NCBI GenBank assembly: GCA_019689775.1
Contig: JADGGV010000227.1
Location: forward strand, 1 to 6,710
DNA length: 6,710 bases
Source: Gemmatimonadota bacterium
GTDB lineage: Bacteria; Gemmatimonadota; Gemmatimonadetes; Longimicrobiales; RSA9
Direction: 5' to 3'
The position numbers and the translations under genes were made by a program. Positions 1 to 4,442 of this stretch are shown here, piece by piece; position 1 is the stretch's first letter; each line of letters starts with the position of its first letter. The notes below the pieces were generated by a model. The model saw only the letters and a program-made list of their open reading frames with translations. It did no database searches and had not been told where the DNA came from.

Positions 1-2
1 GG

Positions 3-665
3 GGCACGGAATGGGAGCTGGTGGCGGGGGAGCGGCGCTGGCGCGCGGTGATGCGGCTGGGGTGGAGCGAGATTCCGGCGGTCGTGCGCGAGGTGGACGA
101 CCGCACGATGCTGGTGTTGGCGCTCGTGGAGAATCTACAGCGCTCGGGGTTGTCGCCGCTGGAGGAGGCGGAGGGGTACCGCCGGCTGGCCGAGGAGTTC
201 GGGCTGTCGCAGCAGCAGATCGCCGAGGCGATGGGGCGCGATCGGTCGACGGTCGCGAACGCGCTTCGGCTGCTCCAGCTTCCCTCGTCGGTCCGGCGTC
301 TGGTGGCGGAGGGGCGGCTGTCGGCGGGGCACGCCCGGGCGTTGTTGGGGGTCGGGAACGACCATCGCATGGCGGAGCTGGCCCGACGAGCCGCGGAGCA
401 GGAATGGAGCGTGCGCGAGACGGAGGCGCACGTGCAGCGGATGCGGCCGGCGCGGCGCGAGAAGCCGGGGGCGAAGGCGCGGCCGCGGGCCGCGGTGGAG
501 CGCGAGCTGGAGGAGGCGCTCCAGCGGGCGCTGGGCACGGCGGTGCGGATCCGCCATGCGCGGGGGGGGCGTGGGCGTATCGAGATCCCGTTCTACTCGG
601 CGGATGACTTCGAGCGGCTGTACGAGCTGCTGGTCGGACGGCCGATCACCGAGGTGGTCTCCTGA
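3..665 (+). CDS. parB: ParB chromosome-partitioning protein, 5' end missing
   Basis: Centromere-binding ParB of the ParABS segregation system: it binds parS, closes as a CTP-dependent sliding clamp and stimulates the ParA ATPase to separate newly copied origins. The reading frame is already open at position 3 (it reads WELVAGERRWRA), so the window cuts the gene and the GTG at 21 is not its start. Visible parts in order: the CTP-binding motif GERRWRA (bases 27-47), the ENLQR motif (129-143), the helix-turn-helix of the parS-reading domain (LSQQQIAEAMGRDRSTVANA, about 201-260), a basic proline-rich linker (about 430-490), and the C-terminal dimerisation domain ending in IEIPFYSADDFERLYELL. About 220 residues are visible; a usual ParB has near 290, so roughly 70 are missing, including the first CTP-binding box. 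The stop TGA is at 663-665. It is followed after 36 bases by a membrane-protein gene and then a bactofilin. parA would be expected upstream, outside the window (inference). No parS site is recognisable here. Confidence 0.96.
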   Translation, partial: GTEWELVAGERRWRAVMRLGWSEIPAVVREVDDRTMLVLALVENLQRSGLSPLEEAEGYRRLAEEFGLSQQQIAEAMGRDRSTVANALRLLQLPSSVRRLVAEGRLSAGHARALLGVGNDHRMAELARRAAEQEWSVRETEAHVQRMRPARREKPGAKARPRAAVERELEEALQRALGTAVRIRHARGGRGRIEIPFYSADDFERLYELLVGRPITEVVS

Positions 666-701
666 CCCTGACGGCCCCCCGGGGTCGCGATGCGAGGCGG
701 C

Positions 702-1115
702 ATGCACGATCGGCGGATGACGTTCATCCTCGTGCCCCACGAGGATGTCGAGACCCGCAGCGTGACGGTCTCCTACCGCAGGCTGAAGGCGCTCCTGGCC
801 GCGGCCGTGCTCCTCGTGCTCATCTTCCTGGTCATGGCGTCGACCTGGTGGTACGTCGCGAGCCAGGCGGCGCGCGTGCGCGGCCTCGAGGCCGAGGTGC
901 GGCGCCTGGAGAGCGAGCGCGCGCGCGTGGCGGAGCTGGCGCGGACGCTCCAGGACGTCGAGGCGCAGTACGAGCGCGTGCGCCAGATGTTGGGCGCCGA
1001 TGGCGCCGTGAAGGGGAAGGAGCCGATCCTTCCACCGCTCGTGCCGGAGGCGACGGGCGCAGGCGACCGGGGTCCGGCCCCGAGCGTCGGCCTTCTCCCC
1101 GCCCCCGGCTCCTGA
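702..1115 (+). CDS. Small membrane-anchored coiled-coil protein resembling the N-terminal half of an M23 peptidase
   Basis: No firm family assignment. With the ATG at 702 the product has 137 residues: a short cytoplasmic N-terminus (MHDRRMTFILVPHEDVETRS), one hydrophobic helix at about 30-51, a heptad-like charged coiled coil at about 55-97 (AARVRGLEAEVRRLESERAR), and a Pro/Gly/Ala-rich tail from about 108. This is the layout of the front end of membrane-bound LytM/M23 endopeptidases. The HxxxD and HxH peptidase motifs are absent, and only 30 bases separate its stop from the next gene, so the catalytic domain is truly missing. Three in-frame ATGs exist, at 690, 702 and 717; 702 is preferred because GAGG lies at 694-697, though the spacing is short. 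It sits between parB and a bactofilin, so a role as membrane partner of the bactofilin polymer or of segregation is a reasonable inference. An untranslated remnant is unlikely, since the frame is intact. Confidence 0.82.
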   Translation: MHDRRMTFILVPHEDVETRSVTVSYRRLKALLAAAVLLVLIFLVMASTWWYVASQAARVRGLEAEVRRLESERARVAELARTLQDVEAQYERVRQMLGADGAVKGKEPILPPLVPEATGAGDRGPAPSVGLLPAPGS

Positions 1116-1145
1116 GCGCGATCCCACCCGAACGTCGAGAGGCCA

Positions 1146-1595
1146 ATGGCAAGGGACAAGAACGACAGCGCCGGCAGCCCCCACGAGGGGGTGATCTCCA
1201 TCATCGGGCCCGGGATGCGCGTCGTGGGCGACTGCGAGACCGAGGGGACGCTGCGGATCGAGGGCGTCGTCGAGGGGACCGTCCGCGCGGGGAAAGGGGT
1301 GGTGGTCGGGAAGGACGGCAGCGTTACCGGCGACATCGTGACGCAGGACGCGATCATCGGCGGCCGGGTCGTCGGGACGGTGGTCGCCGAGAGCCGGCTG
1401 GAGCTCCAGGCGACGTGCCAGATCGACGGGGAGATCCACGCCTTGCGCATCAAGCTCGAGGAGGGCGGCAAGGTCAACGGACAGGTGCACACGGGGCAGA
1501 TCGACCGGGAGAAGCTCCCGGCCAGCGCCGCCCCGCGCGCAGCCGTCCCGGCCGGGCCGCCCGCGCGGCCCGTCAAGGTGCTCGCCGGCGAGTAG
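1146..1595 (+). CDS. Bactofilin (polymer-forming cytoskeletal protein)
   Basis: Bactofilins self-assemble without nucleotide into filaments through a right-handed beta-helix, and place cell-wall enzymes or segregation proteins at the membrane. The 149-residue product has a short polar N-tail (1-15), then a core of about 105 residues made of repeating short beta strands with the glycine/valine spacing of the family (for example SIIGPGMRVVGD, LRIEGVVEGTVRAGKGVVVG, GDIVTQDAIIGGRVVGTVVA), ending near GGKVNGQVH, and a Pro/Ala-rich tail (about 121-149). The length is normal for the family. The ATG is preceded by GAGAGG at 1137-1142, which supports this start. It follows the membrane coiled-coil gene by 30 bases and is the last gene of the parB operon: a strong intrinsic terminator lies 31 bases past its stop. 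Family knowledge: bactofilins often neighbour M23 peptidases, and in Myxococcus BacNOP scaffold ParABS, which matches this context. Confidence 0.95.
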   Translation: MARDKNDSAGSPHEGVISIIGPGMRVVGDCETEGTLRIEGVVEGTVRAGKGVVVGKDGSVTGDIVTQDAIIGGRVVGTVVAESRLELQATCQIDGEIHALRIKLEEGGKVNGQVHTGQIDREKLPASAAPRAAVPAGPPARPVKVLAGE

Positions 1596-1625
1596 CGCAC
1601 GCCCGTGCGCCAACAGGAGTTGCGG

Positions 1626-1655
1626 CCCCGGGCGGGGAAATCGCCCGGGGTTTTT
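1626..1655 (+). terminator. Strong rho-independent terminator after the bactofilin gene
   Basis: A perfect 9-bp stem, CCCCGGGCG (1626-1634) with CGCCCGGGG (1642-1650), around the 7-base loop GGGAAAT, followed at once by TTTTT (1651-1655). It begins 31 bases after the bactofilin stop and should end the parB operon before transcription enters the candidate origin. The T tract runs directly into the first DnaA-box-like 9-mer. Confidence 0.93.
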
Positions 1656-1660
1656 CCACA
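1652..1660 (+). promoter_or_regulatory. DnaA-box-like site 1
   Basis: TTTTCCACA, one mismatch (third base) from both TTATCCACA and TTGTCCACA. Its first four T's belong to the terminator's T tract, so part of the match may be a by-product of the terminator. Confidence 0.4.
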
Positions 1661-1716
1661 TCCAGTGGGGAAGCGAACAGCCGTTGTGCGCCAGCGCATT
1701 TCCCGGAGGCCGCGAG

Positions 1717-1725
1717 TTGTCCACA
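1717..1725 (+). promoter_or_regulatory. DnaA box 2, exact TTGTCCACA
   Basis: TTGTCCACA is the DnaA-box form favoured in high-GC bacteria such as Streptomyces and Mycobacterium, and differs in one base from the E. coli TTATCCACA. An identical copy starts 36 bases downstream. Confidence 0.65.
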
Positions 1726-1752
1726 GTCCCCTGTTGAAATGCGTGGGGGTAC

Positions 1753-1761
1753 TTGTCCACA
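1753..1761 (+). promoter_or_regulatory. DnaA box 3, exact TTGTCCACA
   Basis: The second exact copy of TTGTCCACA, in the same orientation as box 2. It is followed one base later by a weaker box, so the two start 10 bases apart, about one helical turn, as expected for cooperative DnaA binding. Confidence 0.65.
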
Positions 1762-1762
1762 G

Positions 1763-1771
1763 CTTTCCACA
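1763..1771 (+). promoter_or_regulatory. DnaA-box-like site 4 (weak)
   Basis: CTTTCCACA keeps the TCCACA core but has two mismatches (first and third bases) to the consensus. It starts 10 bases after box 3 and ends 18 bases before the ATG of the Nif3-like gene, so DnaA bound here could also affect that gene's expression. Confidence 0.4.
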
Positions 1772-1789
1772 ATCGCCGGGGAGGGCGAG

Positions 1790-2542
1790 ATGAGGCTCGA
1801 CGAGCTGGTTCGGTACCTGGATACGTACCTGCGCGTCGCGGAGCTTCCGGATGCGCCGGGAGCGATGAACGGCCTCCAGGTGGAGAACGACGGCGAGGTG
1901 AAGCGGGTGGCGGCGGCGGTGGACGCGAGCGAGGCCGCGATCGTGGCTGCGGCGGAGCGCGGCTGCGACCTGCTGCTGGTGCACCACGGCCTGTTCTGGG
2001 CGGGCGCACAGCCGATCACGGGTCGGCGCTACCGCAAGCTGCGGCGGCTGCTGGACGAGGAGATCGCGGTGTACGGCGCGCACATACCGCTGGACGTGCA
2101 CCCGGAGGTCGGGAACAACGCGGTGCTCGCGCGGGAGCTGCGCGTCGAGGTGCGGGGAGAATTTGGCGAGTATCGTGGGATCCGGATCGGGGTGTGGGGG
2201 GAGCTGACCGAGACGCGGGAGGGGCTGCGGGAGCGGCTCGAGGGACTGCTCGGCGGGCCGGTCCGGGTCGCGCCGGGTGGACCGGAGCGGATCCGGCGCG
2301 TGGGCATCGTCAGCGGCGCGGCGGCGGGCGCGATCGCGGAGGCGGCGGCGGCGGGGCTGGACGCGTTCATCACGGGCGAGGGTGCGCACCACACGTACTT
2401 TGACGCGATGGAAGAGCGGGTGAACGTCTACTACGGCGGCCATTATGCGACCGAGACGTGGGGCGTGCGGGCGTTGGCGGCGCACCTGGAGGAGCGCTTC
2501 CGGCTGCCGTGGGAGTTCCTGGACCTGCCGACGGGGATGTAG
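1790..2542 (+). CDS. Nif3-like dinuclear metal centre protein (DUF34 family)
   Basis: Member of the widespread Nif3/YbgI/YqfO family, which forms toroidal hexamers with a two-metal site; some members are annotated GTP cyclohydrolase 1 type 2, but the physiological role is not settled. The 250-residue product is a normal length for the compact family form, without the inserted domain of YqfO. The metal ligands are visible: LLLVHHGLFW (His65-His66), GAHIPLDVHPEVGNN (His98, Asp102), and GHYATETWGV near the C-terminus (His218, Glu222). The N-terminal signature (DAPGAMNGLQVE) and the central ITGEGAHHTYFDA also fit. The ATG at 1790 is preceded by GGGGAGGG (1778-1785) with 4-base spacing. The frame stays open far upstream, but that part lies over the bactofilin gene and the DnaA boxes and is not coding. 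The gene is transcribed away from the candidate origin. It converges with the minus-strand zinc-ribbon gene, and two hairpins lie between their stops. Confidence 0.94.
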   Translation: MRLDELVRYLDTYLRVAELPDAPGAMNGLQVENDGEVKRVAAAVDASEAAIVAAAERGCDLLLVHHGLFWAGAQPITGRRYRKLRRLLDEEIAVYGAHIPLDVHPEVGNNAVLARELRVEVRGEFGEYRGIRIGVWGELTETREGLRERLEGLLGGPVRVAPGGPERIRRVGIVSGAAAGAIAEAAAAGLDAFITGEGAHHTYFDAMEERVNVYYGGHYATETWGVRALAAHLEERFRLPWEFLDLPTGM

Positions 2543-2547
2543 GGGCG

Positions 2548-2571
2548 CGGGTCGGCCGAATCGGCCGCCCG
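2548..2571. terminator. Hairpin in the convergent gap, possible two-way terminator
   Basis: CGGCCG (2553-2558) and CGGCCG (2562-2567) pair around AAT; past a single bulged T (2552), CGGG (2548-2551) pairs with CCCG (2568-2571), giving about 10 bp. It starts 5 bases after the Nif3-like stop. No T tract follows on either strand, so intrinsic termination is uncertain. Confidence 0.4.
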
Positions 2572-2575
2572 GTGG

Positions 2576-2591
2576 GACGCGCGGGCGCGTC
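2576..2591. terminator. Second hairpin in the convergent gap
   Basis: GACGCG (2576-2581) pairs with CGCGTC (2586-2591) around CGGG. It follows the first hairpin by 4 bases, inside the 83-base gap between two converging genes. There is no T tract. The pair could block read-through or stabilise 3' ends. Confidence 0.35.
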
Positions 2592-2625
2592 AGAGGCGCG
2601 GGGCCGGCTGCGGGCGCGCACACCC

Positions 2626-3396
2626 TCAGTGCGCGAGGTAGGCGTCGGCCTCGGCGCGATACTCGGGGAGGATGCGGCGGTGCTCCTGGTATTCCGGGAG
2701 CGGCTTCTTCGACTCGGCGTCGTAGTGGTCGAGGAGGCGCCGGTAGTAGGCGCGGGCGGCGGTCCGGTCGCCGGCGACGTTCGCGGCTTCGGCGGCGGCG
2801 GCGAGACCGAGGAGGTGATTGGGCGACGTCGCCAGGATCTTCTCGGCGGTGGCGCGCCCCTCGGCGCCGTTGCCGGCCATTCCCTGGAGGAGGCTGAGGT
2901 GGTAGAGGCCGTCGGCGTCGAGGTCGCCGGCCATGGCGTAGGCCTGCATGCCCATCGGGAGGAAGAACCTGGCGCGTGCGGTGTCGCCGGCCTCGCGGAG
3001 CTGCATGATGCGGTTGAACAGCCGATCGGCGAGCTCGCGCGGCGTCCCCGTGAGGGGGCCGGGCGCTCCGGCGACGCCGGGGCCGCCGGCCGACGCCATG
3101 TCGCCGCCGAGGGCATCGGCGGAGGGCTCGAGCGGGACGGCGCCCGGATCGGCCGCGGCGCCGGGCCGGCGGGTCGTCGGCAGGAGCACCAGGACGATCA
3201 GCGCGACGAGGGCGGCGCCGGCGATGTACCACGGCAGGTTCGAGGCGCCGCGGCGGACCGGCGCGCCACACGCCGTGCAGAAGCGGGCGCCCGGCACGAG
3301 CGCGGTGCCGCACTCCCTGCACGCCGCGCGAAGCGGGGTGCCGCACTCGGGGCAATAGGCCCCGCTCGATTCGGCGTTGCACGACGGGCATCGCAT
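2626..3396 (-). CDS. Double zinc-ribbon, single-pass membrane protein with a helical repeat-like C-terminal domain
   Basis: Function unknown. The 256-residue product starts with two zinc-ribbon knuckle pairs: CPSC and CPEC (Cys3, 6, 15, 18), then CREC and CTAC (Cys26, 29, 40, 43). Next come a hydrophobic helix at about 56-73 (WYIAGAALVALIVLVLLP), a low-complexity Pro/Gly/Ala linker (about 75-118), and an alpha-helical region (about 119-256) whose helix pairs (ELADRLFNRIMQLREAGDTA, GLYHLSLLQGMAGNGAEGRA, LLGLAAAAEAANVAGDRTAA) look like degenerate TPR repeats. The likely topology is zinc ribbons in the cytoplasm and the TPR-like part outside (inference). The ATG at 3394-3396 gives the natural MRCPSC start. 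No Shine-Dalgarno precedes it, but a promoter-like pair fits a transcript starting at the ATG itself. It is downstream of, and on the same strand as, the 116-residue gene, with a 94-base gap. Confidence 0.88.
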   Translation of the reverse strand: MRCPSCNAESSGAYCPECGTPLRAACRECGTALVPGARFCTACGAPVRRGASNLPWYIAGAALVALIVLVLLPTTRRPGAAADPGAVPLEPSADALGGDMASAGGPGVAGAPGPLTGTPRELADRLFNRIMQLREAGDTARARFFLPMGMQAYAMAGDLDADGLYHLSLLQGMAGNGAEGRATAEKILATSPNHLLGLAAAAEAANVAGDRTAARAYYRRLLDHYDAESKKPLPEYQEHRRILPEYRAEADAYLAH

Positions 3397-3405
3397 ACGC
3401 GGGAC

Positions 3406-3434
3406 AGTTTAGGCGACGGCGGCACCGGAGTCCA
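3406..3434 (-). promoter_or_regulatory. Possible leaderless promoter of the zinc-ribbon gene
   Basis: On the minus strand, TGGACT (plus 3429-3434) and TAAACT (plus 3406-3411) are separated by 17 bases and each matches the sigma-70-type -35 and -10 hexamers at 4 of 6 bases. Nine bases separate the -10 from the ATG, so transcription would start at or next to the start codon. TAAACT is a rare AT-rich patch in this DNA, and no ribosome site is present. Confidence 0.4.
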
Positions 3435-3464
3435 GCGCGGGCGGGCGGCGGGCGGGCGCCTCGG

Positions 3465-3485
3465 CGCGGCCGGGGCTCGGCCGCG
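3465..3485 (-). terminator. Hairpin just after the 116-residue gene
   Basis: A perfect 8-bp stem, CGCGGCCG (3465-3472) with CGGCCGCG (3478-3485), around a 5-base loop. It lies 5 bases past the stop of the minus-strand gene ending at 3491. No T tract follows, so it may stabilise the 3' end rather than terminate. It separates that gene from the candidate promoter of the zinc-ribbon gene. Confidence 0.35.
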
Positions 3486-3490
3486 GACGC

Positions 3491-3841
3491 TCAGGACCGC
3501 ATCCGCGCCCGCATGCGCATGACCTTCTCCATCTCCTCGCGCGAGGGGCGCAGGGTGCCGGCGAAGTTGAGGTTCGCGAGCGCGCGCCCGACGGCGGACG
3601 TCTCGCAGTTCTCGACGAAGCGCGCATCCTCGACGGGCGAGCCCCCGCGCCGCTCGTAGGCCCAACCGGTGGTCGGATGCGGGTCGGCGGGATCGCGGAA
3701 GACGCTGGCGCGGAAGACGACCATGTCGTCCCGGAGGTGGACCATCTCGGTCTGGATGGAGCCGTGCGGGTACGTCTCGTGGAAGGCGCGGATCCGCTCG
3801 GCCACCTCGACGTAATCCTGGAGCCTGGGTCGCCTGGGCAT
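3491..3841 (-). CDS. Conserved-looking small protein, possible single-strand-annealing-like fold
   Basis: Not confidently assigned. The product has 116 residues from the ATG at 3839-3841: a basic start (MPRRPRLQDYVEVAERIRAF), a beta-rich middle (GSIQTEMVHLRDDMVVFRAS, then a DP-rich loop and TTGWAYERR), the segment FVENCETSAVGRALANLNFA (about 76-95), and a charged helix with repeated Met/Arg at the end. The order 'YVEVAERI...HPxGSIxTEx...FRAxV...TGxA...EnxETsAxGRALAxLxFaG' recalls small phage and actinobacterial proteins linked to Rad52/Sak-type annealing or essential recombination function; this is from memory and tentative. The frame can be opened from a TTG at 3874, but the ATG is preferred because the extra residues look unconserved. 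No good ribosome site precedes either. It is divergent from the LOG operon across a 601-base gap and upstream of the zinc-ribbon gene. The coding call is firmer than the function. Confidence 0.72.
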   Translation of the reverse strand: MPRRPRLQDYVEVAERIRAFHETYPHGSIQTEMVHLRDDMVVFRASVFRDPADPHPTTGWAYERRGGSPVEDARFVENCETSAVGRALANLNFAGTLRPSREEMEKVMRMRARMRS

Positions 3842-4042
3842 GCGTGCTCGGCCGTGCAGGTGAAAGAATCGCAACGACTTCTACCCGTCGCTGCGGCGCC
3901 CGTTCCGGCCCCGGCGAGGCGCGGCCGCGCCAGCGGATTCACGTCTCGATGGGGGTGGAGAGCGGCCCGCGGAGCGGCGACGGGGCGCCCCGAGTCGGCC
4001 CGGCGACCGCCCGGCCCCGGCGTTCGCCTGGCCCGGCTTCGC

Positions 4043-4066
4043 GGCAGGCCGGGCGTGGCAGGCCGG
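4043..4066. repeat. Two direct copies of a 10-mer at 14-base period
   Basis: GGCAGGCCGG occurs at 4043-4052 and again at 4057-4066. The first copy overlaps the right arm of the hairpin at 4031-4054. The sequence is low-complexity GC, so its significance is limited. Confidence 0.5.
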
Positions 4067-4138
4067 ACACGGGCGGTGGCGCGTGCGCGCGGGCGCGGGT
4101 GTTAGGGCGATCAAGGGCGGGGAGGCGAATCCGGAGGA

Positions 4139-4169
4139 GGTGCACCCGTGCGGGCGGGGGCATTGGTGC
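4139..4169 (+). repeat. 31-base intergenic repeat, copy 1
   Basis: Begins GGTGCACCCGTGCGGGCG and ends GGGCATTGGTGC. It matches the copy at 4200-4230 at 28 of 31 positions (differences at repeat positions 6, 19 and 29). Inside is the small palindrome CCCG-TG-CGGG (4145-4154). The copies start 61 bases apart with unrelated sequence between, so this is a dispersed pair rather than a simple tandem. Confidence 0.75.
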
Positions 4170-4199
4170 CGGTCTCCCTGCGCGTGTAGCGCACGGCCC

Positions 4200-4230
4200 G
4201 GTGCGCCCGTGCGGGCGCGGGCATTGGCGC
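4200..4230 (+). repeat. 31-base intergenic repeat, copy 2
   Basis: Begins GGTGCGCCCGTGCGGGCG and ends GGGCATTGGCGC, 28 of 31 identical to copy 1. A decayed third relative may lie at about 4288-4305 (GGGCGTGCGGATTGG), following the tandem 14-mer. This arrangement is typical of small intergenic repeat families that occur in many copies per genome. Confidence 0.75.
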
Positions 4231-4257
4231 GCGTCGCCGCCGGCGGGCTCGCCTGCA

Positions 4258-4285
4258 CCGGCTACGCGCGTCCGGCTACGCGCGT
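4258..4285 (+). repeat. Perfect tandem duplication of a 14-mer
   Basis: CCGGCTACGCGCGT occurs twice head to tail (4258-4271 and 4272-4285), followed by another CCGG. It looks like a recent slippage event in non-coding DNA. Confidence 0.85.
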
Positions 4286-4392
4286 CCGGGCGTGCGGATT
4301 GGGGCCTGGAGGTCCAGCTCCGTCGTGGACCGGCGGGTACGTCGCCGGGCGGGCGCGGGGTTCGGGTAGCTAGCGGGGGAACAGGCGTGTAT

Positions 4393-4405
4393 GTTGCGCC
4401 GCAAC
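4393..4405. promoter_or_regulatory. Small inverted repeat upstream of the LOG gene
   Basis: GTTGC (4393-4397) and GCAAC (4401-4405) flank GCC, 5 bp with a 3-base spacer. It is 3 bases left of the 20-base palindrome and could be part of a leader hairpin or an operator. Confidence 0.35.
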
Positions 4406-4408
4406 GAG

Positions 4409-4428
4409 GCCGCGGCGATCGCCGCGGC
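4409..4428. promoter_or_regulatory. Perfect 20-base palindrome in the leader of the LOG gene
   Basis: GCCGCGGCGA followed by its exact reverse complement TCGCCGCGGC, centred on GCGATCGC, ending 14 bases before the LOG ATG. With no spacer it suits a dimeric DNA-binding protein site at least as well as an RNA hairpin. It may also be chance in GC-rich DNA, though ten matched pairs are a lot for a short gap. Confidence 0.45.
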
Positions 4429-4442
4429 GGGGCGCGCGGACG

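Larger units (their letters stand above)
1596..1789. other. Candidate chromosomal replication origin (oriC) region
   Basis: A 194-base gap between the parB-bactofilin operon and the Nif3-like gene. After the terminator (1626-1655) it contains four DnaA-box-like 9-mers on the plus strand, at 1652-1660, 1717-1725, 1753-1761 and 1763-1771. Two are exact TTGTCCACA, the form typical of high-GC bacteria; the others are TTTTCCACA and CTTTCCACA. By eye the core TCCACA occurs four times on the plus strand of this window, all inside this gap. parB commonly lies beside oriC, which fits. Against it: I see no clear AT-rich unwinding element (the least GC-rich patch is TGTTGAAATG near 1732-1741), all boxes point the same way, and the G-over-C bias does not clearly flip here. 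It could instead be a DnaA-titrating or DnaA-regulated promoter region for the next gene. Confidence 0.55.
3842..4442. other. 601-base divergent intergenic region rich in repeats and hairpins
   Basis: No convincing gene: the open frames here are GC-driven, Arg/Pro/Gly-rich and unlike any family I know. It holds a 7-bp stem with a 10-base loop (GCCCGGC 4031-4037 with GCCGGGC 4048-4054), a 10-base repeat at 14-base period, a pair of 31-base repeats with a small hairpin between them (TGCGC 4179-4183 with GCGCA 4189-4193), a tandem 14-mer, an inverted repeat (GGTCCA 4311-4316 with TGGACC 4326-4331), and two palindromes near the LOG start. It must also contain the promoters of the two divergent genes; the best guess for the LOG side is TATGTT at 4389-4394, with no good -35. 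A non-coding RNA or a REP-like mobile repeat is possible. Confidence 0.6.

Noticed and set aside
848..1789. Upstream extension of the Nif3-like frame
   Set aside because: The extension overlaps the membrane-protein and bactofilin genes and the terminator/DnaA-box region, whereas the ATG at 1790 has a good ribosome site and gives a normal-length protein.
773..3391. Very long minus-strand open frame (872 codons), and the 135-2009 minus frame
   Set aside because: They lie antisense to ParB, bactofilin and Nif3-like genes with clear family motifs; the products are Arg/Pro/Ala-rich without domains. Long empty frames are expected in DNA this GC-rich.
3842..3874. TTG start adding 11 residues to the 116-residue protein
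   Set aside because: A rare start codon with no ribosome site; the ATG at 3841 gives a natural N-terminus.
4098..4120. GTTAGGG resembling an integron attC core
   Set aside because: The last base does not fit GTTRRRY and no matching RYYYAAC partner or integrase gene is seen.
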